The notes below the pieces were generated by a model. That model had not been told where the DNA came from. It searched no databases and worked only from the letters and a program-made list of their open reading frames with translations. Source: DATLHO01 sp035539855 (GTDB lineage: Bacteria > Bacteroidota > Ignavibacteria > OLB7). From it: a stretch of DNA of 25,162 nt. A program made the translations under genes and the position numbers. Positions within the stretch are counted from its first letter, which is position 1. The number at the start of each line of letters is the position of its first letter. The stretch lies in the NCBI GenBank assembly GCA_035539855.1, contig DATLHO010000247.1, positions 1-25,162 of the forward strand, read 5' to 3'. Of the stretch, positions 6,918 through 15,557 are shown one piece after another.

Positions 6918-9632
6918 CTACATGCCTCCAGTGTGATTGCGGAGATCGCGGGTGCGCTCGTCGGCAGCAATGCCGTCGAGGCCGGCCGCGGCGCGTGCGT
7001 GCGCCGCGGCGATGCGGAGCTCGGGGTAGCCGATGCCGCCGCCGAGCGTTGCGCGGAGCTCGCGAAGCGTCGCGTGCGGAGCGCGCGTGAGCTCGCGCCG
7101 AACGCTCTCGAGCAGCTCGCCGGGAACGAGCCGCAGGGCGTCGACCTCGACGCCGGAACGGATGAGCTCCTCAATATGGCTGCTTACGGTCGAAGGTTGC
7201 AGAGCCGAGCGCCGCGCGATCTCTTCGATCGTACAGCCGTCGGCCAGCAGCATCCAGGTGCGGCGCAGCCGGTCGGGGACATCCCCTCCCTCCTCACTCC
7301 ATTGCTGCTCGGCGAGCGCGCGCTCGATGATGCCGATGAACGGGGCGCCGCAGCGCTGGTAGATCTCCTCGGTCACGCCCTCGATCGCCATGAAGCGTGA
7401 GCGGCTCGTCGGCAGCTCGTTGGCGACGCGGACGAGCTGCGCCTCGCCACAGACCAGCGTCGCGGCGATCCGGTCCTGACGTGCGATCCGATCGCGCTCG
7501 GTCCGCAGCAGCTCGAGGATCGCCGGGTTGTCGCAGGCGTCCGGCGCGCGCTCGACCGGAGCATGGCGCTCGAGCGACAGGTGCGCGATCGCGGCACGTC
7601 CGGCCGCGGTCACGCGCAGCAGGGGCTTGAGCGTGCTGGTGCGCTCGAGCAGTCCGGCCGCGCAGAGATCGTCGGCGATGCGCGCAAGGTCGGCGCGCTC
7701 GATCTCGCGCAGCTCACCGAAGCGACGATACTGATCGAGCGAGAACTGTCCGACGGTCTGAGTGCGCGTTCCGCGGAGCAGATCGACGATCGTCATCTTC
7801 CCGAAGCGACCGCCGAGCTCGGCGACCGCGGCCATGATCTGCTCGGCCGCGCGACGCACCTGGGGTCGCAGGTGTCCTTCGGCCGCGACCTCCGTCGGCG
7901 CGCGCCGGCAGTTGTCGCAACGTCCGCAACCCGCTGCCTCGTGCTCGGCGCAGAAGTACTCGAGAATGAAGTCGCGACGGCACCCGACCTCGGCGACGTA
8001 CCGCTCCATCGCATCGAGCTTCATGAGAGCCCGGCTCCGACCAACCTCGATCGCCTTCTCGTCGATGCTCACGCGTCGCGCGGCCAGCCGCTCCTGCAGG
8101 AACTGGTAGCCGGTCCCGGGAGTCGGCGGCGTGTACGTGAAGATCCCCGCCATCACCAGTGCCCGCATGCTGCGCTCGAAGGCCTCGAGCGTCAGGCCGT
8201 GCCGCTTGGCGACCTCGCTCGGGTTGATGAACGTCTCGCGCGCAAGGGCCGCGCCGCCGAGCGTGCGCAGCAGCGCGACGATCGTCTTGCGTCGGTCCTC
8301 GTCGCGCGTGCGCTGGTAGTACTCCTGGATCTCGCCGCTGGAGGCGAGGAACCGCACCATTCCGATGCGCTCGGCGCGCACCTTTCGAACGATGCCGTTC
8401 TTCTCGAGGATCGCGAGCGTGCCGTTGAGCGACGCGCCGTTGATGCGCGCGCGGACGACGAGGTCGCGCACGTCGGCCACGAACACGCCTTCGTAGCGAC
8501 TGCCCACGGCGACCTGCAGGACATCCCACAGCGCGTTGTACACCGCGTCGATGTCGGAGCGATCGGGGAAGCTCGAGCGGATGAAGAACTCCTGCAGTCG
8601 TCGGTCGCGGCCGTTGTACAGCAGCGTGCAGTCGCTCGGCGCGCCGTCGCGTCCGGCGCGGCCGGCCTCCTGGTAGTACGCCTCGATCGAGCCAGGCATG
8701 TCGTAGTGGATGACGTGGCGGACGTCGGCCTTGTCGATCCCCATGCCGAAGGCGTTGGTCGCGACGATGACCTTCGCGCGCCCGTCGATGAACGACTCCT
8801 GCGCGGTCTTGCGGTACTGGTCGGGCATACCGCCGTGATAGATCGAGATCGGAAGTCCCTCGGCGTGCAGCATCGTCCCGACCGATTCGACCGCGCGGCG
8901 CGTGCCGCAGTAGACGATGACGACGCCGTCGCGGCGCGTCTCGCGCTCGACGATGCGTCGCAGGTCCACCTCCTTGTCCTCCGACTGCAGGACGTTGTAG
9001 CTGAGATTGGGCCGGTCGAAGCCGCGAACGAAGCGCTTCGGCTCGCGCAGCGAGAGCTGCCCGATGATGTCCTGCTGGACGTACGGCGTCGCGGTCGCGG
9101 TCAGGGCGATGACCGGTGGACGACCTAGGGCTTCGATCGCCTCGGCGATCTTCAGGTAGCTCGGACGGAAGTCGTGACCCCACTCGCTGATGCAGTGGGC
9201 CTCGTCGACGGCGAACAGCGCGATGGGGACCTCGCGCATCAGCTCGAGGAAGGCGGGACTTTCGAAGCGCTCGGGGGCGACGTAGACGAGGCGGTAGAGT
9301 CCGAAGCGGATGTCGGTCATCCGCTGGCGAAGCTGGGCGAACTCGAGCGTGGAGTTGATGGTCGTCGCGCGAACACCGCGGCGCTCGAGCGCGTCGACCT
9401 GATCCTTCATCAGAGCGATCAGCGGGGAGACGACGATCGTGACGCCGTCGAGGATGATCGCGGGGATCTGGTAGCACAGCGACTTGCCGCCACCGGTCGG
9501 CATCACCACCAGCGTGTCGTCGCCGGCGATGGCGGTGCGGATGATCTCCTCCTGACCGGGACGAAACGCGTCGTATCCGAAGAATCTGCGGAGCGCCTCG
9601 AGAGGTGCCGTCGGACGGGTGGCGTCGAGCAT
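6918..9632 (-). CDS. recQ: RecQ-family ATP-dependent DNA helicase, long form
   Basis: 904 residues from the ATG at 9632; E. coli RecQ has about 610. It unwinds DNA 3' to 5' in recombination and stalled-fork repair. Motifs in order: FRPGQEEII (23-31); Walker A PTGGGKS (45-51); VSPLIALMKDQ; DEAHCISEWGHDFRP with DEAH at 143-146; TATATP; and the motif V/VI block ATNAFGMGIDKADVR followed by YYQEAGRAGRDG. A four-cysteine zinc site (GC, FC, CGRC, NC) lies near 549-573, then RQC, an HRDC-like domain (about 714-777) and a final helix-turn-helix extension (about 790-880) as in long RecQ proteins of this lineage. A TTG at 9683 with GGGGGAG just upstream is an alternative start adding 17 residues. It is divergent from recJ. 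Confidence 0.95.
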   Translation of the reverse strand: MLDATRPTAPLEALRRFFGYDAFRPGQEEIIRTAIAGDDTLVVMPTGGGKSLCYQIPAIILDGVTIVVSPLIALMKDQVDALERRGVRATTINSTLEFAQLRQRMTDIRFGLYRLVYVAPERFESPAFLELMREVPIALFAVDEAHCISEWGHDFRPSYLKIAEAIEALGRPPVIALTATATPYVQQDIIGQLSLREPKRFVRGFDRPNLSYNVLQSEDKEVDLRRIVERETRRDGVVIVYCGTRRAVESVGTMLHAEGLPISIYHGGMPDQYRKTAQESFIDGRAKVIVATNAFGMGIDKADVRHVIHYDMPGSIEAYYQEAGRAGRDGAPSDCTLLYNGRDRRLQEFFIRSSFPDRSDIDAVYNALWDVLQVAVGSRYEGVFVADVRDLVVRARINGASLNGTLAILEKNGIVRKVRAERIGMVRFLASSGEIQEYYQRTRDEDRRKTIVALLRTLGGAALARETFINPSEVAKRHGLTLEAFERSMRALVMAGIFTYTPPTPGTGYQFLQERLAARRVSIDEKAIEVGRSRALMKLDAMERYVAEVGCRRDFILEYFCAEHEAAGCGRCDNCRRAPTEVAAEGHLRPQVRRAAEQIMAAVAELGGRFGKMTIVDLLRGTRTQTVGQFSLDQYRRFGELREIERADLARIADDLCAAGLLERTSTLKPLLRVTAAGRAAIAHLSLERHAPVERAPDACDNPAILELLRTERDRIARQDRIAATLVCGEAQLVRVANELPTSRSRFMAIEGVTEEIYQRCGAPFIGIIERALAEQQWSEEGGDVPDRLRRTWMLLADGCTIEEIARRSALQPSTVSSHIEELIRSGVEVDALRLVPGELLESVRRELTRAPHATLRELRATLGGGIGYPELRIAAAHARAAAGLDGIAADERTRDLRNHTGGM

Positions 9633-9778
9633 GGATGAGTGCGGATTGCGGTGCCGATCCGTTCCTGGCGTTGCGCTCCGCAATATACGCTCCCCCGCCC
9701 CGCCGCGGCCGGACCGAATCCCGTCCGCCGCGCTCCGACGGCCGACTGCGGACGAGCGCCGACGGGACGGAAAGGCAG

Positions 9779-9808
9779 TTGCCCTCGATGGGGCCGCGGT
9801 GTATTTTG
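9779..9808 (+). promoter_or_regulatory. Possible recJ promoter
   Basis: TTG at 9779-9781 and TATTTTG at 9802-9808 lie 20 nt apart, resembling the Bacteroidota TTG / TAnnTTTG promoter with one base missing from the -7 element. It lies in the roughly 210-bp gap between divergent recQ and recJ. An A-rich stretch (TTAAAACAAAACTACAG) fills the space before the start codon. Confidence 0.3.
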
Positions 9809-9842
9809 AGCCCAGTTGGTGAATTAAAACAAAACTACAGCA

Positions 9843-11642
9843 TTGAAGTATCGCTGGATTCTCTCCGATCCATCAGATGAAGACACCGTACAGAAGCTAG
9901 CTCAGACAATCAACGTCTCGCCGACGATCGCCAGGATTCTGGTGGCGCGCGGGGTTCGGAACTTCGACCAGGCCAAGCAGTTCTTCCGTCCCAGCCTCAC
10001 CGATCTGCACGATCCGTTCCTGATGGATACCATGGATCTCGCCGTCGAGCGGTCGATCCGTGCCGTCGAGAGCGGTGAAAAGGTGGCGATCTACGGCGAC
10101 TACGACGTCGACGGGACGAATTCGGCAGCCATGCTCTACCTCTACTTCAAGAGTCTGGGAGCGGATGTCGAGTTCTACATCCCCGACCGATTTACCGAAG
10201 GCTACGGTATCTCGACCGTCGGAATCGACCGGCTAGTACAGTCAGGAGTCCGTCTGATCGTGACCATCGACTGCGGCATCACCGCAGTTGACCAGGTTGC
10301 CTATGCCAACTCGCTCGGCGTGGATGTGATCATCTGCGACCACCACGAGTGTGGCGACACCGTCCCACCCGCGTACGCCGTTCTCGATCCGATCAAGCCC
10401 GGGTGCAGCTACCCGTTCAAGTACCTCTCCGGCGCCGGCGTCGGCTTCAAGCTGATGCAGGGCATCGCCAAGGTCAGGAACGAGCCGGAGACGTGCTATC
10501 CGTACCTCGACTTCGTCGCGATCGCGGCCGCCGCCGACATCGTTCCGCTCGTCGGTGAGAATCGCTCGCTCGTCTCGCACGGCCTGCGACGGCTCAACGA
10601 CGCGCCCCGGCCCGGCTTCCGCGGACTGCTCGAGTGCGCCGGCATCCGCAGCACCAACCTCGGCACCTCCCAGATCGTCTTCGGCATCGCCCCGCGCATC
10701 AACGCCGCCGGACGGCTCGGTGACGCGCGCCGCGCCGTCGAGATGCTCATCGAGGAGGACGAGGTGCGCGCGTTCCAGCGGGCGCAGGAGCTCGAGAGCG
10801 AGAACCGCAGCCGACGCGCGATCGACGAGGAGACCTTCGCCGAGGCGCAGGCCATCGCCGACAGCATGATCGGCTCCGGCTGCCGCTCGCTGGTCATCCA
10901 CAACTCGAAGTGGCATGCGGGCGTCATCGGCATCGTCGCCTCGCGCCTGGTCGAGCGCTACTACCTGCCCACGGTGCTGCTGACGACCGTCGACGGCGTC
11001 GCCAAGGGCTCGGCGCGCTCGATCGCCGGCTTCGACATCTACACCGCGCTGAAGCAGTGCGAGTCGCACATCGAGCAGTTCGGTGGGCATCGCTATGCCG
11101 CGGGACTGTCGATCCGGGAGGAGAACATCGCCGCGCTGCGCGGCGCGCTCGACGAGTACGCCCGGCGCGAGATCTCCGACGGGATGCTCACGCCCGAGCT
11201 GCACATCGACGCCGAGGTGCAGCTCGAGGAGCTCTCGCCGCGGTTCTTCACGATCATCAAACAGTTCGCGCCGTTCGGACCCGGCAACGCGAGGCCGCTG
11301 TTCATCCTGCGCAACGCGCAGCTCGCCGGCTACCCGCGGATCGTCGGAAAGGATCACCTCAAGTTCCGGGTGCGCAACGGCTCCGGCTGGCTCGAGGCGA
11401 TCGCCTTCGGCATGGGCTCGCGCATGCCCGAGCTCAACACGCAGAGCAAGTTCGACCTCGTGTTCAACATCGAGGAGAACGAGTACCGCGGCACGATCAC
11501 ACAGCAGTTCCGGATTCACGACTTCAGGATCGCCGACGTCGCCAACGGCCACGCCACCTCATCGTGGCTGCGCCGCGAGCCGATCGTCGACGAGCCGGAG
11601 CCGCTTCCGCGCACCGGGACCGACGGAGACCTCGTCCTCTGA
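9843..11642 (+). CDS. recJ: Single-stranded-DNA-specific exonuclease RecJ
   Basis: 599 residues, normal for RecJ, the 5' to 3' single-strand exonuclease of recombination and mismatch repair. DHH phosphoesterase motifs: GDYDVDG (85-91), DCGI (143-146), DHHE (166-169). The DHHA1 part has KWHAGVIGIVASRL (from 356) and GGHRYAAG (414-421). An OB-fold region around PFGPGNARPLF ends the conserved part. The frame starts with TTG at 9843 (TTG AAG TAT CGC TGG). The conserved KYRW N-terminus follows at once and the next in-frame ATG would delete about 58 conserved residues, so TTG is the likely start. No Shine-Dalgarno sequence is visible. yebC follows 93 nt downstream. Confidence 0.95.
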   Translation: MKYRWILSDPSDEDTVQKLAQTINVSPTIARILVARGVRNFDQAKQFFRPSLTDLHDPFLMDTMDLAVERSIRAVESGEKVAIYGDYDVDGTNSAAMLYLYFKSLGADVEFYIPDRFTEGYGISTVGIDRLVQSGVRLIVTIDCGITAVDQVAYANSLGVDVIICDHHECGDTVPPAYAVLDPIKPGCSYPFKYLSGAGVGFKLMQGIAKVRNEPETCYPYLDFVAIAAAADIVPLVGENRSLVSHGLRRLNDAPRPGFRGLLECAGIRSTNLGTSQIVFGIAPRINAAGRLGDARRAVEMLIEEDEVRAFQRAQELESENRSRRAIDEETFAEAQAIADSMIGSGCRSLVIHNSKWHAGVIGIVASRLVERYYLPTVLLTTVDGVAKGSARSIAGFDIYTALKQCESHIEQFGGHRYAAGLSIREENIAALRGALDEYARREISDGMLTPELHIDAEVQLEELSPRFFTIIKQFAPFGPGNARPLFILRNAQLAGYPRIVGKDHLKFRVRNGSGWLEAIAFGMGSRMPELNTQSKFDLVFNIEENEYRGTITQQFRIHDFRIADVANGHATSSWLRREPIVDEPEPLPRTGTDGDLVL

Positions 11643-11690
11643 GAACAGGCGGATCACGTCATGAGGGAATGCGAGCACTGCCGACGCTTG

Positions 11691-11733
11691 TGACCTTTGA
11701 CTTTTGACCATTGACTTCTGACCTCCTGACCGA
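11691..11733. repeat. Heptamer tandem repeat TGACYNN upstream of yebC
   Basis: Six copies with core TGAC start at 11691, 11698, 11705, 11712, 11719 and 11727: TGACCTT, TGACTTT, TGACCAT, TGACTTC, TGACCTC, then one extra C and TGACCGA. Phase is exactly 7 for the first five. The array ends 2 nt before the yebC ATG and occupies the place where a ribosome binding site would lie. Confidence 0.8.
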
Positions 11734-11735
11734 CC

Positions 11736-12479
11736 ATGGCCGGCCATAGCAAGTGGGCGAACATCAAGCACCGCAAGGGTGCCGTCGACGCGAAGCGCGG
11801 GAAGATCTTCACGAAGATCGCGCGCGAGATCACCATTGCCGCCCGGCTCGGCGGCGGCGATCCCGCGGCGAACCCGCGGCTGCGCCTGGCGATCGAGAAG
11901 GGCCGCGGCGTGAACATGCCCAACGACAACATCAAGCGGGCGATCCTCAAGGGGACGGGCGAGGGTGACGGCGGGCAGCTCGAGGAGATGGTGCTCGAGG
12001 GCTACGGTCCGGGCGGCACCGCGTTTCTCGTCGAGTGCGTCAGCGACAACCGGAACCGCGCGGTCGCCGACGTGCGCGCCACGTTCAACAAGAACGGCGG
12101 CTCGATCGCCGAGGCCGGCGCCGTCGCCTGGAACTTCTCGCGCAAGACGGTCATCTCCATCGTCAAGGGAGCGCACAGCGACGAGGACGTGCTGATGGCC
12201 GTCATCGACGCCGGCGCCGAGGATGTCAGGACCACCGACGAGAGCTACGACGTCTATGGTCCGATCGAGGTCTTCGACACGCTCCGCGCCGCGCTCGAGA
12301 CCGCCGGCTTCACGATCACCGGCATGAGCCTCGAATACGTCGCCAACCAGACGCTCGAGCTCTCGGGCGCCGACGCGATCGCCGCGCTCAAGCTCTACGA
12401 TCTTCTCGAGGATGTCGACGACGCGCAGAACGTCTACACCAACCTCGAGGTCTCCGACGAGGTGCTGGCGAACCTCTGA
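11736..12479 (+). CDS. yebC: YebC/PmpR-family protein
   Basis: 247 residues, full length for the family. The N-terminus MAGHSKWANIKHRKG is diagnostic, followed by the family blocks GRGVNMPNDNIKRAI and EGYGPGG and the FNKNGGS region. YebC proteins were long described as DNA-binding transcriptional regulators; work on related members also links them to translation of difficult sequences. It is cytoplasmic. The ATG at 11736 is certain from conservation, yet no Shine-Dalgarno sequence precedes it; a TGACYNN repeat takes its place. The neighbour recJ fits the common grouping of yebC with recombination genes (often ruvC). Confidence 0.96.
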   Translation: MAGHSKWANIKHRKGAVDAKRGKIFTKIAREITIAARLGGGDPAANPRLRLAIEKGRGVNMPNDNIKRAILKGTGEGDGGQLEEMVLEGYGPGGTAFLVECVSDNRNRAVADVRATFNKNGGSIAEAGAVAWNFSRKTVISIVKGAHSDEDVLMAVIDAGAEDVRTTDESYDVYGPIEVFDTLRAALETAGFTITGMSLEYVANQTLELSGADAIAALKLYDLLEDVDDAQNVYTNLEVSDEVLANL

Positions 12480-12498
12480 GCGGGCGCATGGCCCTGTA

Positions 12499-12560
12499 GC
12501 GAAACGGAAATCGGGGTTCGAAGCGGCGACGGCGCGCTCCGGACCCCGGTCTCGTTTCGC
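12499..12560 (+). terminator. Two-part stem-loop between yebC and the sigma gene
   Basis: GCGAAACG (12499-12506) pairs with CGTTTCGC (12553-12560). Inside, CGGGGTTCG (12512-12520) pairs with CGGACCCCG (12540-12548, one G-T pair). A small internal loop (5 and 4 nt) separates the two stems and a 19-nt loop closes the top. It lies 20 nt after the yebC stop. No T-run follows, so it may be a weak terminator or another RNA structure. Confidence 0.45.
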
Positions 12561-12584
12561 GACGATTCGATCGCCCCGGCCCGT

Positions 12585-12609
12585 GTTACACGGTCGACGG
12601 CGAAGCGTC
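12585..12609 (+). promoter_or_regulatory. ECF-type promoter element GTTACA-N16-GTC, first cassette
   Basis: GTTACA at 12585-12590 and GTC at 12607-12609 (context CGTC), separated by 16 nt, 36 nt before the GTG start. The same two boxes with identical spacing precede the paralogous sigma gene at 18190. ECF promoters typically have a -10 of CGTC/GTC type about 16 nt after the -35 box, so this looks like an autoregulated ECF promoter. Confidence 0.5.
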
Positions 12610-12645
12610 GTACCTTCGACGTCTCACTGATCCCCGTGCCGATGC

Positions 12646-13305
12646 GTGTCTGATTCGCGACAACATACCCGCACCGAGTCGCCTGCGGCGACGAGCGACG
12701 AGATGCTGCTCGAGCAGTTCCTGCTCGGCGACGATGTCGCGTACACGCACCTGTACGAGCGTTTCGACGCGAGCGTGCTGACGTACCTGCGGACGATTCT
12801 CAAGGACAATCTCGACACGGCCGACGACCTCTTCCAGGAGACGTTCGTGCGGCTGTTCCGGGAGCGCAAGCGGCGGGCGACGGCTCCGGAGGCATACGCG
12901 CCGATCAAGAACGTCCGGGGATGGCTCTTCCGCGTCGCGCACAACCTCGCGATCAGCCACCATCGCTCGAACCGCCAGTCCGTCTCCCTCTCCGACGGCG
13001 ACAGCGACGGCGGCGCCCACTGGGACGAGCGTCTGATGGTGCCGATCGAGGAGTCGTTCGCGCAGATCTACGGCGAGGAGAACGAGATGCGCAGCGAGGG
13101 GCTGCAGGAGCGGTTGCGCGCGGCGATCGAGCTGCTGCCGCCGGCACTGCGCGAGGTCTACGTGCTGCGCGAGGTCAACGGACTCGAGTACGACCAGGTG
13201 GCGATGATCGCAGGATGCACACAGGAGGCCGCGCGCATGAGGATCAGCCGCGCCCGGCGAGCACTCCGCGGCGCTCTCGAGCGCTATCTCGGGAAGCCGG
13301 AGTGA
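12646..13305 (+). CDS. ECF-type RNA polymerase sigma factor, first paralogous cassette
   Basis: 219 residues. Sigma region 2 (about 25-105) shows HLYERFDASVLTYL, TADDLFQETFVRLFRERKR and GWLFRVAHNLAISHHRS. Region 4 (about 160-212) shows LPPALREVYVLREVNGLEYDQVA, followed by a helix-turn-helix ending in MRISRARRALRGAL. The acidic and serine-rich linker between them (about 105-155) is longer than usual. The start is the GTG at 12646. It is clearly paralogous to the sigma factor at 18190, sharing DLFQE/DVFQE, RLFRER, GWLFRVA, EAARMR and SRAR blocks. The anti-sigma gene starts 4 nt after its stop, so the two are co-transcribed and probably coupled. Confidence 0.93.
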   Translation: MSDSRQHTRTESPAATSDEMLLEQFLLGDDVAYTHLYERFDASVLTYLRTILKDNLDTADDLFQETFVRLFRERKRRATAPEAYAPIKNVRGWLFRVAHNLAISHHRSNRQSVSLSDGDSDGGAHWDERLMVPIEESFAQIYGEENEMRSEGLQERLRAAIELLPPALREVYVLREVNGLEYDQVAMIAGCTQEAARMRISRARRALRGALERYLGKPE

Positions 13306-13309
13306 TTGG

Positions 13310-15238
13310 ATGAACGAGCCTATCATGAACATCGACGATCTGATCTCGCAATACATCGATGGGGAGCTCTCCGGCGAAGCCGAGGCCGAGCTGCACCATC
13401 GCCTGTCGGTCTCGCCGGACGACCGGCGGCGATTCCGTGCGCAGATCGTGCTGCGCGGCGTCGCCGGCGACGGCCGCATGCTCGAGCGACCGACGCCGGC
13501 GATGCGCTCGGCGCTGTTCGCGCGTCTCGAGAACGAAGAGGGAATGAGCGCCGCCGCCGCGACCTCGGGCGCCCTGGCCAATGAAGCCGGCCCGTCGCTC
13601 TCCCCCACCAAGACCGATCCGACGCCGCTCGCGCGCCCGTTCGCCGCGGATCGCCCGGCCTCGACCCGGCGCGACGAGCGCTCGCGACGCCGTCGGCTGG
13701 TGCCGTTGCTCATCCCGTTTCTCATCGGCGTGATTCTCACCGGAACGATCTGGCAGTTCAGCGGCCGCGACGACGACACACGGGCGCTGGCCGTTGGCGA
13801 GCCGCAGGCGGCATCCTCGGACGGAGAGCGCTCGACCACGGCGCCCTATGAGCAGCGCGCCTCAACCGACGCCGGCGTTGCGGATGCCGGTGCCGCAGAT
13901 GCTGGTGCCGCAGATGCTGGTGCCGCAGATGCGGGCGCCGCAGATGCGGGCGCCGCCGGGGCCGGTACCTCTGGAGCCCATGAGTCCGTTGGCGGTGCCG
14001 CCGGCATTGCCGACCTCGGTGCGGCCGGCGACGGTGATGACCGCGCCGGCGCGATCGATGCCGATGCGACGGCCGCATCCTCCGCCCGTGGCGGCGGTGC
14101 TTCCGGCTCGTCGGAGTCGTCCTATCGAGCTCCCCGATCGCTGGCCGCCGCGCAGGGCACCGAGGGCCGCATCGCCGCGGCCGAGCCCGAGGCGGCCGAG
14201 TCCCCGCGTCGCGATGCCCGCCGGCACTCGTCGTCGACTGACCGCGAGCAGGCCGAGGCCGAGCCACTGGCGATCGCGAGCGCTCCGGCGAGCGAGACGC
14301 AGCCGACGAGCGAGGACATGATGGCGCTGGGCAACGGCGACGGGCAGGCGACGGCGCGAGAGGAGGTCGAATCCTCGAGCGTCTCGGGCGCTCGCGCCGA
14401 CGGTCCGCGCATGATGAGCTCGGCCCCTCCCCCGACGGCGCCCGTCGACGAGCCGATGACGATCAGCGCGAAACGCTCGCCGAGTCGTCCGTCTCCGACG
14501 GCGATCTCGATGACCGACGGCGCCGACCGCGCGGCGGCCTCCGCGCCGGCGCGCGACTCTCTGCGGTCGGTGACGCTCACGTCGATCATGGGCGGCGACG
14601 CCCGCAGCCCCGTTCGCATCCATGGCGCATCGCCGATCGAGCTCGAGGAGCCGCGGCGCTCGGCCGTCTTCATGACGGGCCTACGGCAGAGCCTGCTCGT
14701 CGGCACGCGTGAGCGCGAGCCCCGGCCCGAGCTGGCGCTGCGGCTCGGCGGCGAGTTCGGCGACGTCCACGCCGTCTACGGCATCGTCGGCTACACCACC
14801 TTCCGCGAGTCGAGGGTGCGCACGACCAACGAGTTCCGCTACAACGCGGCGGTCCCGTCGACCGAGTATCTCTACCGCTCGGAGCAGAGCCAGGTGGCCG
14901 AGAACCGGGGCGAGTTCTGGGCCGGCGCCGGGTATCGCATCAATGTCATGCGCGGGGAGCGCTGGCAGGCGGGTGCGGGAGCATGGGGAGGCTACGGCCA
15001 GCGGTACGCGCGCGTCGGCGCCGATCTGCCGGTGACCTTCGTCGTCAGCCGCAACGTCCGCATTGAGCTGACGCCGTCGGTGCAGTATGTCTCCGCCCAC
15101 GGCGCGAGCGTCACCGACGCGAGCACCGTGACCACCTCCGGCGTCACCGACCGCAGCGTCGTCGCCGAGCAGACCGAGGTCGCGGACTCCGAGGTTCGCC
15201 CCGGCATCGGGCTCGGCGTGACCGTGCTGATGGAGTGA
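13310..15238 (+). CDS. Envelope-spanning anti-sigma protein with C-terminal outer-membrane beta-barrel-like domain, first cassette
   Basis: 642 residues, apparently without cysteine. Residues 7-75 resemble the zf-HC2 anti-sigma domain (LISQYIDGELSGEAEAELHH), but the zinc-binding HxxxCxxC is replaced by HHRLSVSPDD. One transmembrane helix lies at about 130-150. About 300 residues of Ala/Ser/Asp/Gly-rich linker follow, including six DAGAA-type pentapeptides at 187-216. The last 190 residues (from about 451) alternate polar and hydrophobic residues in strand-like blocks with glycine and aromatics (EFWAGAGYRINV, RWQAGAGAWGGYG, RIELTPSVQYV), as in small outer-membrane barrels. The ATG at 13310 has GGAG 7 nt upstream. 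I infer a cytoplasmic sigma-binding head, inner-membrane anchor, periplasm-crossing linker and outer-membrane end. It is homologous at both ends to the protein at 18878. Confidence 0.8.
   Translation: MNEPIMNIDDLISQYIDGELSGEAEAELHHRLSVSPDDRRRFRAQIVLRGVAGDGRMLERPTPAMRSALFARLENEEGMSAAAATSGALANEAGPSLSPTKTDPTPLARPFAADRPASTRRDERSRRRRLVPLLIPFLIGVILTGTIWQFSGRDDDTRALAVGEPQAASSDGERSTTAPYEQRASTDAGVADAGAADAGAADAGAADAGAADAGAAGAGTSGAHESVGGAAGIADLGAAGDGDDRAGAIDADATAASSARGGGASGSSESSYRAPRSLAAAQGTEGRIAAAEPEAAESPRRDARRHSSSTDREQAEAEPLAIASAPASETQPTSEDMMALGNGDGQATAREEVESSSVSGARADGPRMMSSAPPPTAPVDEPMTISAKRSPSRPSPTAISMTDGADRAAASAPARDSLRSVTLTSIMGGDARSPVRIHGASPIELEEPRRSAVFMTGLRQSLLVGTREREPRPELALRLGGEFGDVHAVYGIVGYTTFRESRVRTTNEFRYNAAVPSTEYLYRSEQSQVAENRGEFWAGAGYRINVMRGERWQAGAGAWGGYGQRYARVGADLPVTFVVSRNVRIELTPSVQYVSAHGASVTDASTVTTSGVTDRSVVAEQTEVADSEVRPGIGLGVTVLME
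13868..13957 (+). repeat. 15-bp in-frame tandem repeat coding for (DAGAA)6
   Basis: Six 15-bp units starting at 13868, 13883, 13898, 13913, 13928 and 13943. The third and fourth are identical (GATGCTGGTGCCGCA); the others differ at third codon positions or by one residue. They code for the periplasmic linker of the anti-sigma protein. Unit number could vary without a frameshift. Confidence 0.9.
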
Positions 15239-15557
15239 GTCGGTCCCCAAGAGGCAGCACAACGCGAGGCCGCGTTCCGATTCGGGACGCGGCCTCGTGC
15301 ATTTCGGGGGATTTCCGTCCGCGGAGCCGGAATCCCGCCGTGCAAGATGAACGCGCCGACTCGCGCGTCTGTAGAATGCAGGCCCGTGACCGCCTCGAAC
15401 GTCCCGAACGCGGCTAAACCGGCGTACGCACCGCACGTCGAAGGACAGTCGTGCGCCGATCGCCCCGCATGGCAGGGATTTTGGACCCTTGTTAACCGAA
15501 GGCGGTATCCCACCGTTGGAACGCAGGTCGGCACCGCAACCGTTGAGGAGAACCCCG
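15239..15557. other. 319-bp gap between the first cassette and the DUF3160 gene
   Basis: It contains the terminator at 15265-15297, then a second imperfect inverted repeat at roughly 15305-15336 (GATTTCC and GGAATC around TCCGCGGA). No convincing gene is present. The open frame running through it lacks a start signal of its own and is the upstream extension or shadow of the DUF3160 gene. The ribosome binding site of that gene lies at 15545-15550. I found no clear promoter boxes. Confidence 0.6.
15265..15306 (+). terminator. Intrinsic terminator after the first sigma/anti-sigma cassette
   Basis: CGAGGCCGCGT (15265-15275) pairs perfectly with ACGCGGCCTCG (15287-15297); three more inner pairs (one G-T) leave a 5-nt loop. 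A weak T stretch (TGCATTTC) follows. It lies 27 nt after the stop codon. Confidence 0.75.

Noticed and set aside
7563..9128. 521-codon plus-strand frame inside recQ
   Set aside because: Antisense shadow of a helicase with all motifs intact; composition is typical of GC-rich antisense frames.
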